From IMG/VR virus record IMGVR_UViG_3300042938_001921, positions 1 to 27,012 of that record: DNA of 27,012 bases. One strand, 5' to 3'. The notes beneath the pieces are model-generated. The model was given only the letters and a program-made list of their open reading frames with translations. It was not told where the DNA came from and did not search any database. Origin of the DNA: a virus. Shown here one piece after another: positions 1-6,640 of this stretch; positions within the stretch are counted from its first letter, which is position 1, and each line of letters begins with the position of its first letter. The translations under genes and the position numbers were made by a program.

Positions 1-402
1 GATGATTCTCAAAAAACATTAAGCGAAATTCTTAAAAGAGTTGAAAAAGAATTTGATACTGATGATGAGCAAGTAAATGCACAAAAGGTCTTACAGCGAA
101 TGTTTGACGATCCTTTAAATATAACAGACTGGTCTTTGTCCCCACACGCAGATACTGGAAAGCATGGTAATAGCGAGCATGTAAGAAAGGGATACGTAAT
201 ATATTATAATGATGATTACGATGGCGGAGAAATAAGCTATGTAAATAAAGGTATAGTTATTAAGCCAAAGGCTAAGATGCTTGTATGTCACCCTGGAACA
301 GAAGACTATATGCATGGAGTTACAAAAGTAACAAATGGGATCAGATACATGACAACTGGATTTATATTCGATAGAGAGTATTTAAAAACAACTTATAGCT
401 AA
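1..402 (+). CDS. 2OG-Fe(II) oxygenase, C-terminal part (5' truncated by window edge)
   Basis: The reading frame is open from base 1, so the true start lies outside the window; 133 codons are visible. They hold the catalytic core of a prolyl-4-hydroxylase-like 2-oxoglutarate/Fe(II) dioxygenase. In partial numbering, the iron ligands are H49-x-D51 and H105 (in MHGV), and R115 lies ten residues after the distal His, where the 2OG carboxylate is bound. The strand YYNDDYDGGE and the KPKA turn match the same positions in the five full-length oxygenases at 17139-22135, so this is a sixth paralogue. The family hydroxylates protein side chains, nucleic acids or small molecules; the substrate here is unknown. 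It is convergent with the minus-strand cassette that follows. Family assignment is secure, function is not. Confidence 0.9.
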   Translation, partial: DDSQKTLSEILKRVEKEFDTDDEQVNAQKVLQRMFDDPLNITDWSLSPHADTGKHGNSEHVRKGYVIYYNDDYDGGEISYVNKGIVIKPKAKMLVCHPGTEDYMHGVTKVTNGIRYMTTGFIFDREYLKTTYS

Positions 403-410
403 AAGTAAGA

Positions 411-489
411 AACCCATTCAGAGGCGGATCCGAATGGGTCTTAGCACTTACGTGCATACGTAAGGAGTTTTAGCTCAACTTACGTAATA
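411..489. terminator. Convergent intergenic region with two hairpins, possible bidirectional terminator
   Basis: Between the end of the oxygenase (402) and the end of the minus-strand 46-aa gene (490) are two inverted repeats. ACCCATTC (412-419) pairs with GAATGGGT (432-439) around a 12-nt loop. CTTACGT (447-453) pairs with ACGTAAG (458-464) around GCAT. A third TTACGTAA palindrome lies at 480-487. No clean U-tract follows either stem, so terminator is a position-based guess. Confidence 0.45.
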
Positions 490-630
490 TTATTTAGTTC
501 TATTTTTGTTAAAGAATTTAATGAATAAATTTTCTATTTTGCACTCTAAACATTTACACTTTGACGGCTTTTGATTATCCATTCTAAAATATGGACTCAT
601 CATTACTGATTGAAAGTGTTTAGGTGCCAT
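490..630 (-). CDS. 46-aa protein with CxCxxC cluster
   Basis: This minus-strand ORF runs from ATG at 630 to TAA at 490-492. The product is basic (MAPKHFQSVM...) with the cluster KCKCLECK at about residues 24-31, a possible metal-binding knuckle. It has no recognisable family. Support comes from position: it continues the row of minus-strand small genes after a 16-nt gap, and that gap contains a perfect extended -10 (TGATATAAT) ending 6 nt before the ATG, which predicts a leaderless transcript. There is no Shine-Dalgarno sequence. It could be missed by length-filtered gene callers. Confidence 0.6.
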   Translation of the reverse strand: MAPKHFQSVMMSPYFRMDNQKPSKCKCLECKIENLFIKFFNKNRTK

Positions 631-636
631 ATATAA

Positions 637-645
637 ATTATATCA
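637..645 (-). promoter_or_regulatory. Extended -10 promoter TGATATAAT
   Basis: On the minus strand TGATATAAT is followed by six bases and then the ATG of the 46-aa gene. Initiation about 6-7 nt after a -10 would fall on or next to the start codon, giving a leaderless mRNA. No good -35 is visible, as expected for an extended -10. Confidence 0.5.
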
Positions 646-646
646 C

Positions 647-844
647 TTATTCTTCAACTAATATATCGTTCTCGTCTAGTTTGTCAAAAATTGCAGCCAT
701 AAGATATTGAACTGCTGGCCTACTTTGTGAAACCTTTTCTGTTGTGTCTTCGGCAGACATCCCTGACTGCAAGCACATCATTGTATTTCCATTTTGATAT
801 ACATTTACCATTAATTCAATTACTGAATCTCTGTCTTTATTCAT
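647..844 (-). CDS. Small hypothetical phage protein, 65 aa
   Basis: The product is 65 aa and acidic at the C-terminus (KLDENDILVEE). It is largely predicted helical (VIELMVNVYQNGNTMMCL) with no recognised family. The start ATG overlaps the stop of the upstream minus-strand gene by 8 nt, and GGAGAAG lies just upstream as a ribosome binding site, so translation is probably coupled. It belongs to the run of small genes behind the lysin. The tight overlaps make it a real gene; its function is unknown. Confidence 0.7.
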   Translation of the reverse strand: MNKDRDSVIELMVNVYQNGNTMMCLQSGMSAEDTTEKVSQSRPAVQYLMAAIFDKLDENDILVEE

Positions 845-1037
845 TTTCTTCTCCTGGAGTGTATGAAGGGTCAGGTCCTAATAGATAACCCTGTTTATGA
901 TATTCTACCATTTTTTCAGTACTTTCACTACCCACCATTTTGCTAGAAATAAGAGTCAACACGTCATATATTCTGTGTAACATTATATAATTAACCATTG
1001 GTAGATTGTCTTCTAAATTTACTTGTTCGTCACTCAT
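837..1037 (-). CDS. Small hypothetical phage protein, 66 aa
   Basis: This 66-aa acidic protein (MSDEQVNLED...) has a central predicted helix (NYIMLHRIYDVLTLISSKMVG) and a Pro/Gly-rich tail (LGPDPSYTPGEENE). It shows no known family and no signal peptide. The start ATG overlaps the stop of the 38-aa ORF upstream by 8 nt (ATGAGTGA), and the 3' end overlaps the next gene by 8 nt. It is therefore embedded in a translationally coupled minus-strand operon. The ribosome site (AGGAAG) is weak, consistent with coupling. Confidence 0.7.
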   Translation of the reverse strand: MSDEQVNLEDNLPMVNYIMLHRIYDVLTLISSKMVGSESTEKMVEYHKQGYLLGPDPSYTPGEENE

Positions 1038-1146
1038 TTGGTCTTCCTAGGTCTTCCCAAAAAATTTCTCTGCCTATGTTGTCCGTTATCTGCATAGGTT
1101 TTGATTCTGTACCACATGTACAGGAAACCGAATCACATTTTTGCAT
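1030..1146 (-). CDS. 38-aa protein with C-x4-C-x-C motif
   Basis: ATG at 1146 to TGA at 1030-1032 encodes 38 residues. It begins MQKCDSVSCTCG and ends in a Trp-containing segment (REIFWEDLGRPNE). The three cysteines (residues 4, 9, 11) could bind metal or form a disulfide. The best ribosome site of the cassette, AAGGAGG (minus strand, bases 1162-1156), sits 9 nt before this ATG. The start overlaps the stop of the 71-aa gene by 14 nt, and the stop overlaps the next start. That arrangement is hard to explain unless the ORF is translated. Function unknown. Confidence 0.75.
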   Translation of the reverse strand: MQKCDSVSCTCGTESKPMQITDNIGREIFWEDLGRPNE

Positions 1147-1348
1147 TTTTTTCAACCTCCTTAACTATTTCCTCATATGTAGAAATTCCAATATTTTTAG
1201 TATAATCACATTCTAAGCAGTATAAGTATATCTCATCTAAAAGGTTTTGATTTGAAAAAAGAATGGATTGGTCTACTGGGCATAAAAGCTTTTCAACCAA
1301 TCCTTCTTCTGACATGGAGATGTAGGCCGATACATACTGTACCTTCAT
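1133..1348 (-). CDS. 71-aa zinc-ribbon-like small protein
   Basis: The start is ATG at 1348 with AGGAG 5 nt upstream. The 71-aa product contains CPVD (about residue 23) and a CLEC knuckle (about residues 44-47), spaced as in a small treble-clef or zinc ribbon with few ligands, and a Lys/Glu-rich C-terminal helix (YEEIVKEVEKNAKM). No named family is recognised. It lies 10 nt after the lysin stop on the same strand and is probably cotranscribed from the lysin promoter. Confidence 0.7.
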   Translation of the reverse strand: MKVQYVSAYISMSEEGLVEKLLCPVDQSILFSNQNLLDEIYLYCLECDYTKNIGISTYEEIVKEVEKNAKM

Positions 1349-1358
1349 CCCATCTCCT

Positions 1359-1901
1359 TTACTTTGTCGGAAATTTTAAATAAAATTCCTTAGCTCTTGG
1401 GGTCATGCCCTTCCAAGCCGACCAATCACTACCGCCATTGGTCATATAGTACGTTATCTCTGCGTTTGTTACTGGGTCGAATAACTCTTTGTTACTCTGT
1501 AGATCAAATTTCTCAAGTCTTGTTGGACCAAGATTTCCAATCATATTTATCTGAAATAATCCGTAAGAATTATCTCCTGTATTCCTATTCCCGTTATATG
1601 CAAGCGGTCTTCCATTAGATTCACGCTTTGCTATGGACCAAGCTTTTTTAAGGCCTACTCCTTCGAATCCTACAGTCTCAAGTAATAGTTTTAACTCTTC
1701 GTCTGTAAGCATCTCAGATGGTTTGTAAATTTCTTTACTAAAGCTATCTAAGACTTCTTGCTTTAATTGGGCTTCAGTTTTCACTAAAGGTTCTACAGTT
1801 AAAGCATTTGCTGGGCTTCCTGAAAATAAAAACAATGTTGCCACTGCTATTATTGTCCAGTCACGAACCAAATCGCTAAACTGTTGTTTTATATTCTCCA
1901 T
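1359..1901 (-). CDS. Secreted lysozyme/transglycosylase-like lysin
   Basis: The likely product is a cell-wall glycan-cleaving enzyme of 180 aa. Residues 1-14 carry a short N-terminus, 15-28 are hydrophobic (TIIAVATLFLFSG), and SPANA-LT is a plausible signal-peptidase site. The C-terminal half has a lysozyme-like fold signature: catalytic Glu candidate E94 in AKRESNGRP, then DNSYGLFQINMIG, and a late NGGSDWSAW typical of SLT/lysozyme-like phage enzymes. I place the start at 1901. AGGAGG sits 9 nt upstream of it, and the upstream in-frame ATGs (1964, 1958) fall inside the -35/-10 promoter. A signal peptide suggests export of the lysin independent of a holin, though a holin-like gene exists at 4219. 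A virion-associated lysin is possible. Confidence 0.75.
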   Translation of the reverse strand: MENIKQQFSDLVRDWTIIAVATLFLFSGSPANALTVEPLVKTEAQLKQEVLDSFSKEIYKPSEMLTDEELKLLLETVGFEGVGLKKAWSIAKRESNGRPLAYNGNRNTGDNSYGLFQINMIGNLGPTRLEKFDLQSNKELFDPVTNAEITYYMTNGGSDWSAWKGMTPRAKEFYLKFPTK

Positions 1902-1934
1902 TGGCATTTCCTCCTCTAGAGATAACGAACTATA

Positions 1935-1964
1935 ATCATAACATTGCTTTATAGACATTGTCAA
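1935..1964 (-). promoter_or_regulatory. Sigma-70-type promoter of the lysin operon
   Basis: Minus strand: -35 TTGACA (1964-1959), 18-nt spacer, -10 TATGAT (1940-1935) with an upstream TG (TGTTATGAT). The predicted start of transcription is near 1928, about 27 nt before the chosen lysin ATG and upstream of its AGGAGG. It also argues against the longer lysin ORF starting at 1964. Confidence 0.7.
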
Positions 1965-2041
1965 GCTAGTTGACTAAAACAAAATATCAAATAATGAGAT
2001 TTTGTAAAATATTTTTTCACCCTGTACATGTAAATAAAAGT

Positions 2042-2068
2042 TTGATACACTAAGACTTCACTTAAAAT
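2042..2068 (+). promoter_or_regulatory. Possible promoter for the reductase gene
   Basis: TTGATA (2042-2047), a short 15-nt spacer, then TAAAAT (2063-2068), in the divergent gap between the lysin and NrdJ. The 5' leader carries a CCGC-AAG-GCGG mini-hairpin before the start codon. The spacing is short, so this is only a candidate. Confidence 0.35.
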
Positions 2069-2099
2069 TTAACACCGCAAGGCGGAGAAAAGGTCATAT

Positions 2100-4151
2100 A
2101 TGTCTTATTTTACTAAAAAAGAAATGTCTTTAATTGAAGATACAGGATTGTCTTACAATATTGAAAACCCATACGAAAATTTTATTGCATTATCAAGATA
2201 TGCAAGATGGGTAGAATCAGAAAATCGCAGAGAAACTTGGAAAGAAACAGTAGATAGATATTTTGACTTTATGCTTAATAACTTAAACAAAAATTTTAAT
2301 TACGTTCCAGATCAAATTTTAGTATCTAATTTGAAAGATGCTGTGTATACTAGAAGCGTAATGCCTTCAATGAGAGCACTCATGACATCTGGCGCAGCAT
2401 TAGATAGAGACAATGTAGCTGGATATAACTGTGCCTTCTTACCAGTTGATTCCCCTCGATCATTTGATGAAACAATGTATGTGCTTATGTGTGGCACTGG
2501 TGTCGGTTTCTCAGTAGAGTATAAATATATAAATAATCTTCCACCAGTACCAGAAAAAATTGAAAAATCAGACTATGTAATTGTTGTTGAAGACTCAAAG
2601 CAAGGTTGGGCTGCCGCTTATAGAGAACTTTTAGAAAATTTATGGGAAGGAAAAATTCCTCAAATAGATGTTACTGGAGTTAGACCTTCAGGAGCTAGAC
2701 TTAAAACAATGGGCGGAAGATCCTCTGGCCCACAGCCCCTTGTAAATCTATTTGATTTTACAATTTCAAAGTTTAAGTCGGCAGCAGGAAGAAACCTTAA
2801 ACCAATTGAATGTCACGATATTATGTGTAAAATCGGAGAGGTTGTTGTAGTCGGTGGAGTACGCAGATCAGCAATGATATCACTTTCAAACATAAACGAT
2901 ATTGAAATGGCTCAAGCAAAAGCTGGCAACTGGTGGGAAAACAGCCCTCAACGTGCTCTTTCTAATAACTCTGTTGCCTACTCACGCAAACCAGACATGG
3001 AGCAATTCATTGCAGAGTGGAAATCTTTATATGATTCAAAATCTGGAGAACGAGGAATTTATAATGTTGCGGCAGCTCAAGCTCAAGCAGCAAAATATGG
3101 CAGAGATCCAAATATTCATTATGGAACAAATCCGTGTTCAGAAATCATCCTAAGACCTTATCAGTTTTGTAATTTGTCTGAAGTTGTTATTAGAGAAAAC
3201 GATGACGAAGAATCAGTAACAAGAAAAGTTCAGCTTGCTAGCATTTTAGGAACTTGGCAGTCTACCCTTACAAATTTTGATTATATAAGAGATATTTGGA
3301 GAGAGAATACAGAAGAAGAAAGACTTCTTGGAGTTTCTCTTACTGGACAATTTGGCAACGCTTTATTTTCTGGTAAAGCAAGAAAATCTGGAGAATTTGA
3401 AAAGTCAGAAGGAGAAGGTCTATGCTATGACGAAGACTATGTCCGTAAAGATAATATGCTTAGACTAGAACACATTCTTCAAAGAATGAGAACAGAGGCA
3501 AGAAATTCAAACAAGGCAGAAGCAGAAAAAATTGGTATTCAGCCTTCTGCTTCAATTACATGCGTTAAGCCTTCTGGTACAGTTTCCCAGCTGGTCGGAG
3601 TATCTTCTGGTATGCATCCATGGCACTCACCATACTACATTCGCACAGTACGTGGATCTAAGGGAGATCCAATTTCAGTGTTTCTAAAAGAAGTTGGTAT
3701 TCCAGTAGAAGATGATGTTATGAAGCCAAATGACACGTATGTATTTTCATTTCCAGTTAAAGCGCCATCAGGCGCTACTATAAGAAATGACTTGACTGCA
3801 ATTGAGCATCTAGATATTTGGATGCTATATCAACGTGCATGGTGTGAACATAAGCCATCCATCACTGTTTCAGTAAAAGAAGAAGAATGGATGGATGTAG
3901 GGGCCTGGGTTTACAAAAACTTTAATGAAGTCTCTGGCATATCATTCCTGCCACATTCAGATCACTCATACAAGCAAGCTCCGTACCAAGAAGTGACAAA
4001 AGAAGAATATGAAGATCTTCTTTCTAAGATGCCCAACAACATTCGTTGGGAAGATCTATCTTTCTATGAGACAGAAGACGGAACATCTACAAATGCCACG
4101 CTTGCATGTAGTTCTGATGGAAATTGCGAACTTGTGGATATTTCAGCATAG
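2100..4151 (+). CDS. nrdJ: Adenosylcobalamin-dependent (class II) ribonucleoside-triphosphate reductase
   Basis: The enzyme reduces ribonucleotides to deoxyribonucleotides for phage DNA synthesis, using a B12-derived radical. The 683-aa length and motifs match the monomeric RTPR type of Lactobacillus leichmannii (739 aa). C111 (GYNCAFLP) and C357 (QFCNLSE) are the redox pair. N344-P-C346-S-E348 holds the thiyl-radical Cys and the general acid/base. The C346-C357 spacing of 11 equals C408-C419 in RTPR. The C-terminal C670-x5-C676 pair would shuttle electrons from thioredoxin or a similar donor. PSGTVSQLVG is the conserved substrate-loop region. It needs cobalamin from the host but no partner subunit or oxygen. 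AAAGG lies shortly before the ATG. It stands alone between the lysis and tail modules, with no thioredoxin gene nearby. Confidence 0.95.
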   Translation: MSYFTKKEMSLIEDTGLSYNIENPYENFIALSRYARWVESENRRETWKETVDRYFDFMLNNLNKNFNYVPDQILVSNLKDAVYTRSVMPSMRALMTSGAALDRDNVAGYNCAFLPVDSPRSFDETMYVLMCGTGVGFSVEYKYINNLPPVPEKIEKSDYVIVVEDSKQGWAAAYRELLENLWEGKIPQIDVTGVRPSGARLKTMGGRSSGPQPLVNLFDFTISKFKSAAGRNLKPIECHDIMCKIGEVVVVGGVRRSAMISLSNINDIEMAQAKAGNWWENSPQRALSNNSVAYSRKPDMEQFIAEWKSLYDSKSGERGIYNVAAAQAQAAKYGRDPNIHYGTNPCSEIILRPYQFCNLSEVVIRENDDEESVTRKVQLASILGTWQSTLTNFDYIRDIWRENTEEERLLGVSLTGQFGNALFSGKARKSGEFEKSEGEGLCYDEDYVRKDNMLRLEHILQRMRTEARNSNKAEAEKIGIQPSASITCVKPSGTVSQLVGVSSGMHPWHSPYYIRTVRGSKGDPISVFLKEVGIPVEDDVMKPNDTYVFSFPVKAPSGATIRNDLTAIEHLDIWMLYQRAWCEHKPSITVSVKEEEWMDVGAWVYKNFNEVSGISFLPHSDHSYKQAPYQEVTKEEYEDLLSKMPNNIRWEDLSFYETEDGTSTNATLACSSDGNCELVDISA

Positions 4152-4203
4152 TGGTAGAATTATAGTATTCGGGTAAACCGAAAATTCCTGGGCACTACGC
4201 CCA
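4152..4203 (+). promoter_or_regulatory. Extended -10 motif and structured leader before the holin-like gene
   Basis: TGGTAGAAT at 4152-4160 directly follows the nrdJ stop and resembles the other TGnTAnnAT sites in the window. It is followed by two small hairpins: TTCGG/CCGAA (4168-4172 with 4178-4182) and TGGGC/GCCCA (4189-4193 with 4199-4203). GAGGAG (4205-4210) then precedes ATG 4219 by 8 nt. The hairpins could stop transcription from nrdJ or shape the leader. Confidence 0.4.
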
Positions 4204-4218
4204 AGAGGAGATGACAAT

Positions 4219-4464
4219 ATGGCTAAATTTGCAAAAGCAGATTTAAACAAAGATGGAAAGGTAACAATGCAGGAACAAATCCTATCAGCATTATCAAGCT
4301 ACGGAAGAGCATTCCTATCAGCAGCACTTGCTCTTTACATGACTGGAAATACAAATCCTAAAGACCTTTTGCTTGGCGGAGTAGCAGCAGTTGCACCCGT
4401 TATCCTAAAAGCGTTAAACCCTAACGATAAGAGTTTTGGGTTCACAGTAAGCCCAAAAGCTTAA
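4219..4464 (+). CDS. Holin-like small membrane protein with an EF-hand-type loop
   Basis: The product is 81 aa. Residues 8-19 (DLNKDGKVTMQE) fit a canonical 12-residue EF-hand/dockerin calcium loop: D1, N3, D5, G6, V8, E12. Two hydrophobic stretches follow, about 30-43 (RAFLSAALALYMTG) and 50-66 (LLLGGVAAVAPVILKAL), separated by a short polar turn, as in small phage holins with two membrane segments. A holin would make inner-membrane holes that time lysis. The gene is alone between a leader with hairpins and a strong hairpin at 4485, and is not beside the lysin (opposite strand, 2.3 kb away). The holin call rests on size and hydrophobicity only. Confidence 0.5.
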   Translation: MAKFAKADLNKDGKVTMQEQILSALSSYGRAFLSAALALYMTGNTNPKDLLLGGVAAVAPVILKALNPNDKSFGFTVSPKA

Positions 4465-4484
4465 TTATATAATAGTCAATTAGA

Positions 4485-4518
4485 AATACTCCTGTGCTAA
4501 AATTAGTACAGGAGTATT
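4485..4518 (+). terminator. 11-bp hairpin with an extended -10 in its loop
   Basis: AATACTCCTGT (4485-4495) pairs perfectly with ACAGGAGTATT (4508-4518); the 12-nt loop contains a further CTAA/TTAG pairing. It follows the holin-like gene and is a good terminator candidate, although the trailing CCTATTT is only weakly T-rich. The motif TGCTAAAAT (4495-4503) lies at the edge of the left arm and in the loop and would start a transcript near 4510 for the gene at 4541, so end and start signals appear fused. Confidence 0.55.
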
Positions 4519-4540
4519 CCTATTTAGGAGACTATGGCAA

Positions 4541-4888
4541 ATGGCAGGACAAAAGAACTTTGAAGTAGATCAAAACGCAACTTTTACCTTTATTACAGAA
4601 TATAAAGATTCAAGTAACAATGCAATTGATCTTACTGGCGCATCTGCAAAAATGCAGATACGTGATACAAAAGGTGGAGCTAAGTTAGCAGTAACTTTAA
4701 CTTCTCCATCTGGTGGAATTGTAATTGATGGACCAAATGGTAAATTAACTATTAAATTAACGCCAACTCAAACAAACAAACTCTTTTATCCAAAATCGTC
4801 ATATGACATTATGGTTGTCGATTCTAACGGGAACAAAATAAAACTCCTAGAGGGTTTTATGACTCTCAATAGATCGGTGACTATATAA
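4541..4888 (+). CDS. BppU-N-like baseplate/tail protein
   Basis: This 115-aa all-beta protein resembles the N-terminal domain of the BppU family of baseplate or fibre-anchoring proteins. It has a leading QNATFTFITEYKDSSNN strand pair, DLTGASAKMQIRD, a GGIVIDG-NGKLTIKLTP hairpin, YDIMVVDSNGN and a final LLEGFMTLN strand. Such domains anchor fibres to the baseplate. ATG 4541 is chosen because AGGAG (4526-4530) precedes it by 10 nt and the nearby ATG at 4534 opens only a very short out-of-frame ORF. Its stop overlaps the next start (TAATG). It is the first gene of the tail-fibre block. Confidence 0.65.
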   Translation: MAGQKNFEVDQNATFTFITEYKDSSNNAIDLTGASAKMQIRDTKGGAKLAVTLTSPSGGIVIDGPNGKLTIKLTPTQTNKLFYPKSSYDIMVVDSNGNKIKLLEGFMTLNRSVTI

Positions 4889-5340
4889 TGGCTGAATCCG
4901 TAGTAGTTAAAGAAACATTAAACAAAGTAACAATATCAACTCCTGGTCCACAAGGTCCAAGAGGACGAACTATTTTAAATGGTTCTGGATCTCCTTCAAA
5001 TAATCTTGGATTAACTGGTGACTTTTTTTATGATGTTGTTACAACAAGATTTTATGGACCAAAGCCAAGTGATGAAACTTGGGTAGGTGCACAAAACTAT
5101 CTTTTAAATAACCCACCTACAGACTATTCACTTAGATATTCGTGGGAACTATCACAAGTCACTGGCCCTATTGCAGGAATATATAGCGTTACAGTATTGC
5201 ACAATTTGGGATTTTATCCCAACGTAACAGTAAAAACAAGCGCAGGAGATATACTAGAAACTGGTATAGATTACAACAATACAAATCAAATTACACTGAC
5301 AATGGCTCAACCATTTTCAGGGACAGCACATCTGTCTTAA
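4888..5340 (+). CDS. Tail protein with collagen-like triplets and a fibre C-terminal domain
   Basis: The product is 150 aa. After a 17-residue beta lead come two to three collagen-like triplets (GPQGPRG, residues 20-26) and a small GDFFYDVVTTRFYGP segment common in phage fibres. A C-terminal beta domain (about 83-150) has VTVLHNLGFYPNVTV, then a D-x-N-rich turn, and ends in FSGTAHLS; this is a frequent terminal domain of phage fibres. Start and stop are coupled to the BppU-like gene by a TAATG overlap. It is probably a short fibre or fibre tip. The exact structural role is not visible. Confidence 0.65.
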   Translation: MAESVVVKETLNKVTISTPGPQGPRGRTILNGSGSPSNNLGLTGDFFYDVVTTRFYGPKPSDETWVGAQNYLLNNPPTDYSLRYSWELSQVTGPIAGIYSVTVLHNLGFYPNVTVKTSAGDILETGIDYNNTNQITLTMAQPFSGTAHLS

Positions 5341-5355
5341 AAGGGAGAAGAAGAA

Positions 5356-6639
5356 ATGGCAAGAAAATATGCGGTCAGCTTAGACCTTAATAAGAATGAG
5401 CTGTTAAATGCAAGAATTCAAAACCTGGGATCAGCACCATCAAATCCAGTCTCAGGTCAAATTTACTACAACAACGTTTCAAACGTTCTATTTTTCTATA
5501 ATGGAACAGAGTGGACACCAGCTTCTGGTTCTACTGAAGTAATTCAAGATGTTATTGGTTCGTCCGTACTAGCAGGCACAGCACTTACTGCAACTTACAA
5601 CGACCCAGCAGGAACAACAACTTTGAGATTAAATGACACGGCGGTAACAGCTGGTTCATATGGATCAACAACAAAGATACCATCATTTACAGTTGATGCA
5701 CAAGGTAGATTAACAGCTGCAAGCGAGTCAGATGTAGCGACTAATTTATCAATCGCTGGAGACACAGGAACAGACACAGTAGACCTACTTTCAGATACAC
5801 TAACAGTGTCTGGCGGAGAAGGAATTGATGTAGCAGTAACAAATAACACAATTACAGTTTCTGCAGAAGATGCAACATATACAAATAAGGGTGTTGCTTC
5901 ATTTAGCTCAACCGACTTTACAGTAACAGGCGGAGCGGTATCTCTTAACAAAGATCCAGTAATCACTCTTTCAGGAGATGTAACTGGTTCTGCAACAATG
6001 ACAAATCTTGGTGACGTAACAATCACAACAACAGTTCAGCCAAATTCAGTAGCACTTGGAACTGATACAACTGGAGACTATGTAGCAACAATTGTTGGAA
6101 CAGCTAATGAAATTACTGTTTCTCCAAATAGTGGAGAGTCTGCAGCAGTAACAATTGGTTTGCCAGACAATGTTGAAATTACTGGAAACTTACAGGTAGG
6201 TGGAAACCTTAATGTAATAGGAACAGTTAACTCTGTAAATACCACACAGATTAACATTGAAGATAATAAGGTAAAGCTTAACAGTAATGCAACAGGAACT
6301 CCTGTAGCAGATGCTGGACTTCTTGTAGAGCGTGGGAATGAAGCAGATGCTGAAATTCTTTGGAACGAGACATCTGATGTTTGGCAAATTGGTCAAGTTG
6401 GTGGAAACTACCACAATATTGCAAGAAAGTATGCAACAACAATTGGCGATGGTGCAGCAACATCATATACAGTAACACATAACCTAGGAACAAAAGATCT
6501 TACAGTACAGATATTTGAAACTACTGCAGATTATAATCAAATAGAGGCTGACGTACAACATACATCAGATTCAGTAGTTACTGTAAAATTTGCATCGGCC
6601 CCAACAGCTGGTGAATATAGAGTTGTTATCGTAGGATAA
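5356..6639 (+). CDS. Tail fibre protein (beta-rich, 427 aa)
   Basis: The N-terminus, MARKYAVSLDLNKNELLNAR, is followed by GQIYYNNVSNVLFFYNGTEW, a short beta unit that recurs in phage fibres. The middle is Thr/Val/Ser-rich beta repeats (such as LSGDVTGSATMTNLGDVTI). Residues about 275-355 form the widespread module LQVGGNLNVIGTVNSVNTTQ ... DNKVKLN ... GLLVERG ... ILWNETSDVWQIG. The last 70 residues form another common terminal domain (GDGAATSYTVTHNLGTKDL). A GGGAGAAGAAGAA purine run before the ATG serves as ribosome site. It is probably a trimeric fibre shaft with a receptor-facing tip. Confidence 0.75.
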   Translation: MARKYAVSLDLNKNELLNARIQNLGSAPSNPVSGQIYYNNVSNVLFFYNGTEWTPASGSTEVIQDVIGSSVLAGTALTATYNDPAGTTTLRLNDTAVTAGSYGSTTKIPSFTVDAQGRLTAASESDVATNLSIAGDTGTDTVDLLSDTLTVSGGEGIDVAVTNNTITVSAEDATYTNKGVASFSSTDFTVTGGAVSLNKDPVITLSGDVTGSATMTNLGDVTITTTVQPNSVALGTDTTGDYVATIVGTANEITVSPNSGESAAVTIGLPDNVEITGNLQVGGNLNVIGTVNSVNTTQINIEDNKVKLNSNATGTPVADAGLLVERGNEADAEILWNETSDVWQIGQVGGNYHNIARKYATTIGDGAATSYTVTHNLGTKDLTVQIFETTADYNQIEADVQHTSDSVVTVKFASAPTAGEYRVVIVG

Positions 6640-6640
6640 A

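Noticed and set aside
998-1216. Plus-strand frame across the small-gene cassette
   Set aside because: It lies opposite overlapping minus-strand genes with strong ribosome sites and has none itself.
1931-1936. Plus-strand TATAAT as a promoter for nrdJ
   Set aside because: It lies about 165 nt upstream, has no good -35 on that strand, and is the complement of the lysin promoter region.
1902-1964. Longer lysin starting at 1964
   Set aside because: The extension coincides with a TTGACA-18-TATGAT promoter, and the ribosome site fits ATG 1901.
4888-5340. True collagen-like fibre
   Set aside because: Only two to three Gly-X-Y triplets are present, too few for a stable triple helix; mentioned only as a possible hydroxylation site.
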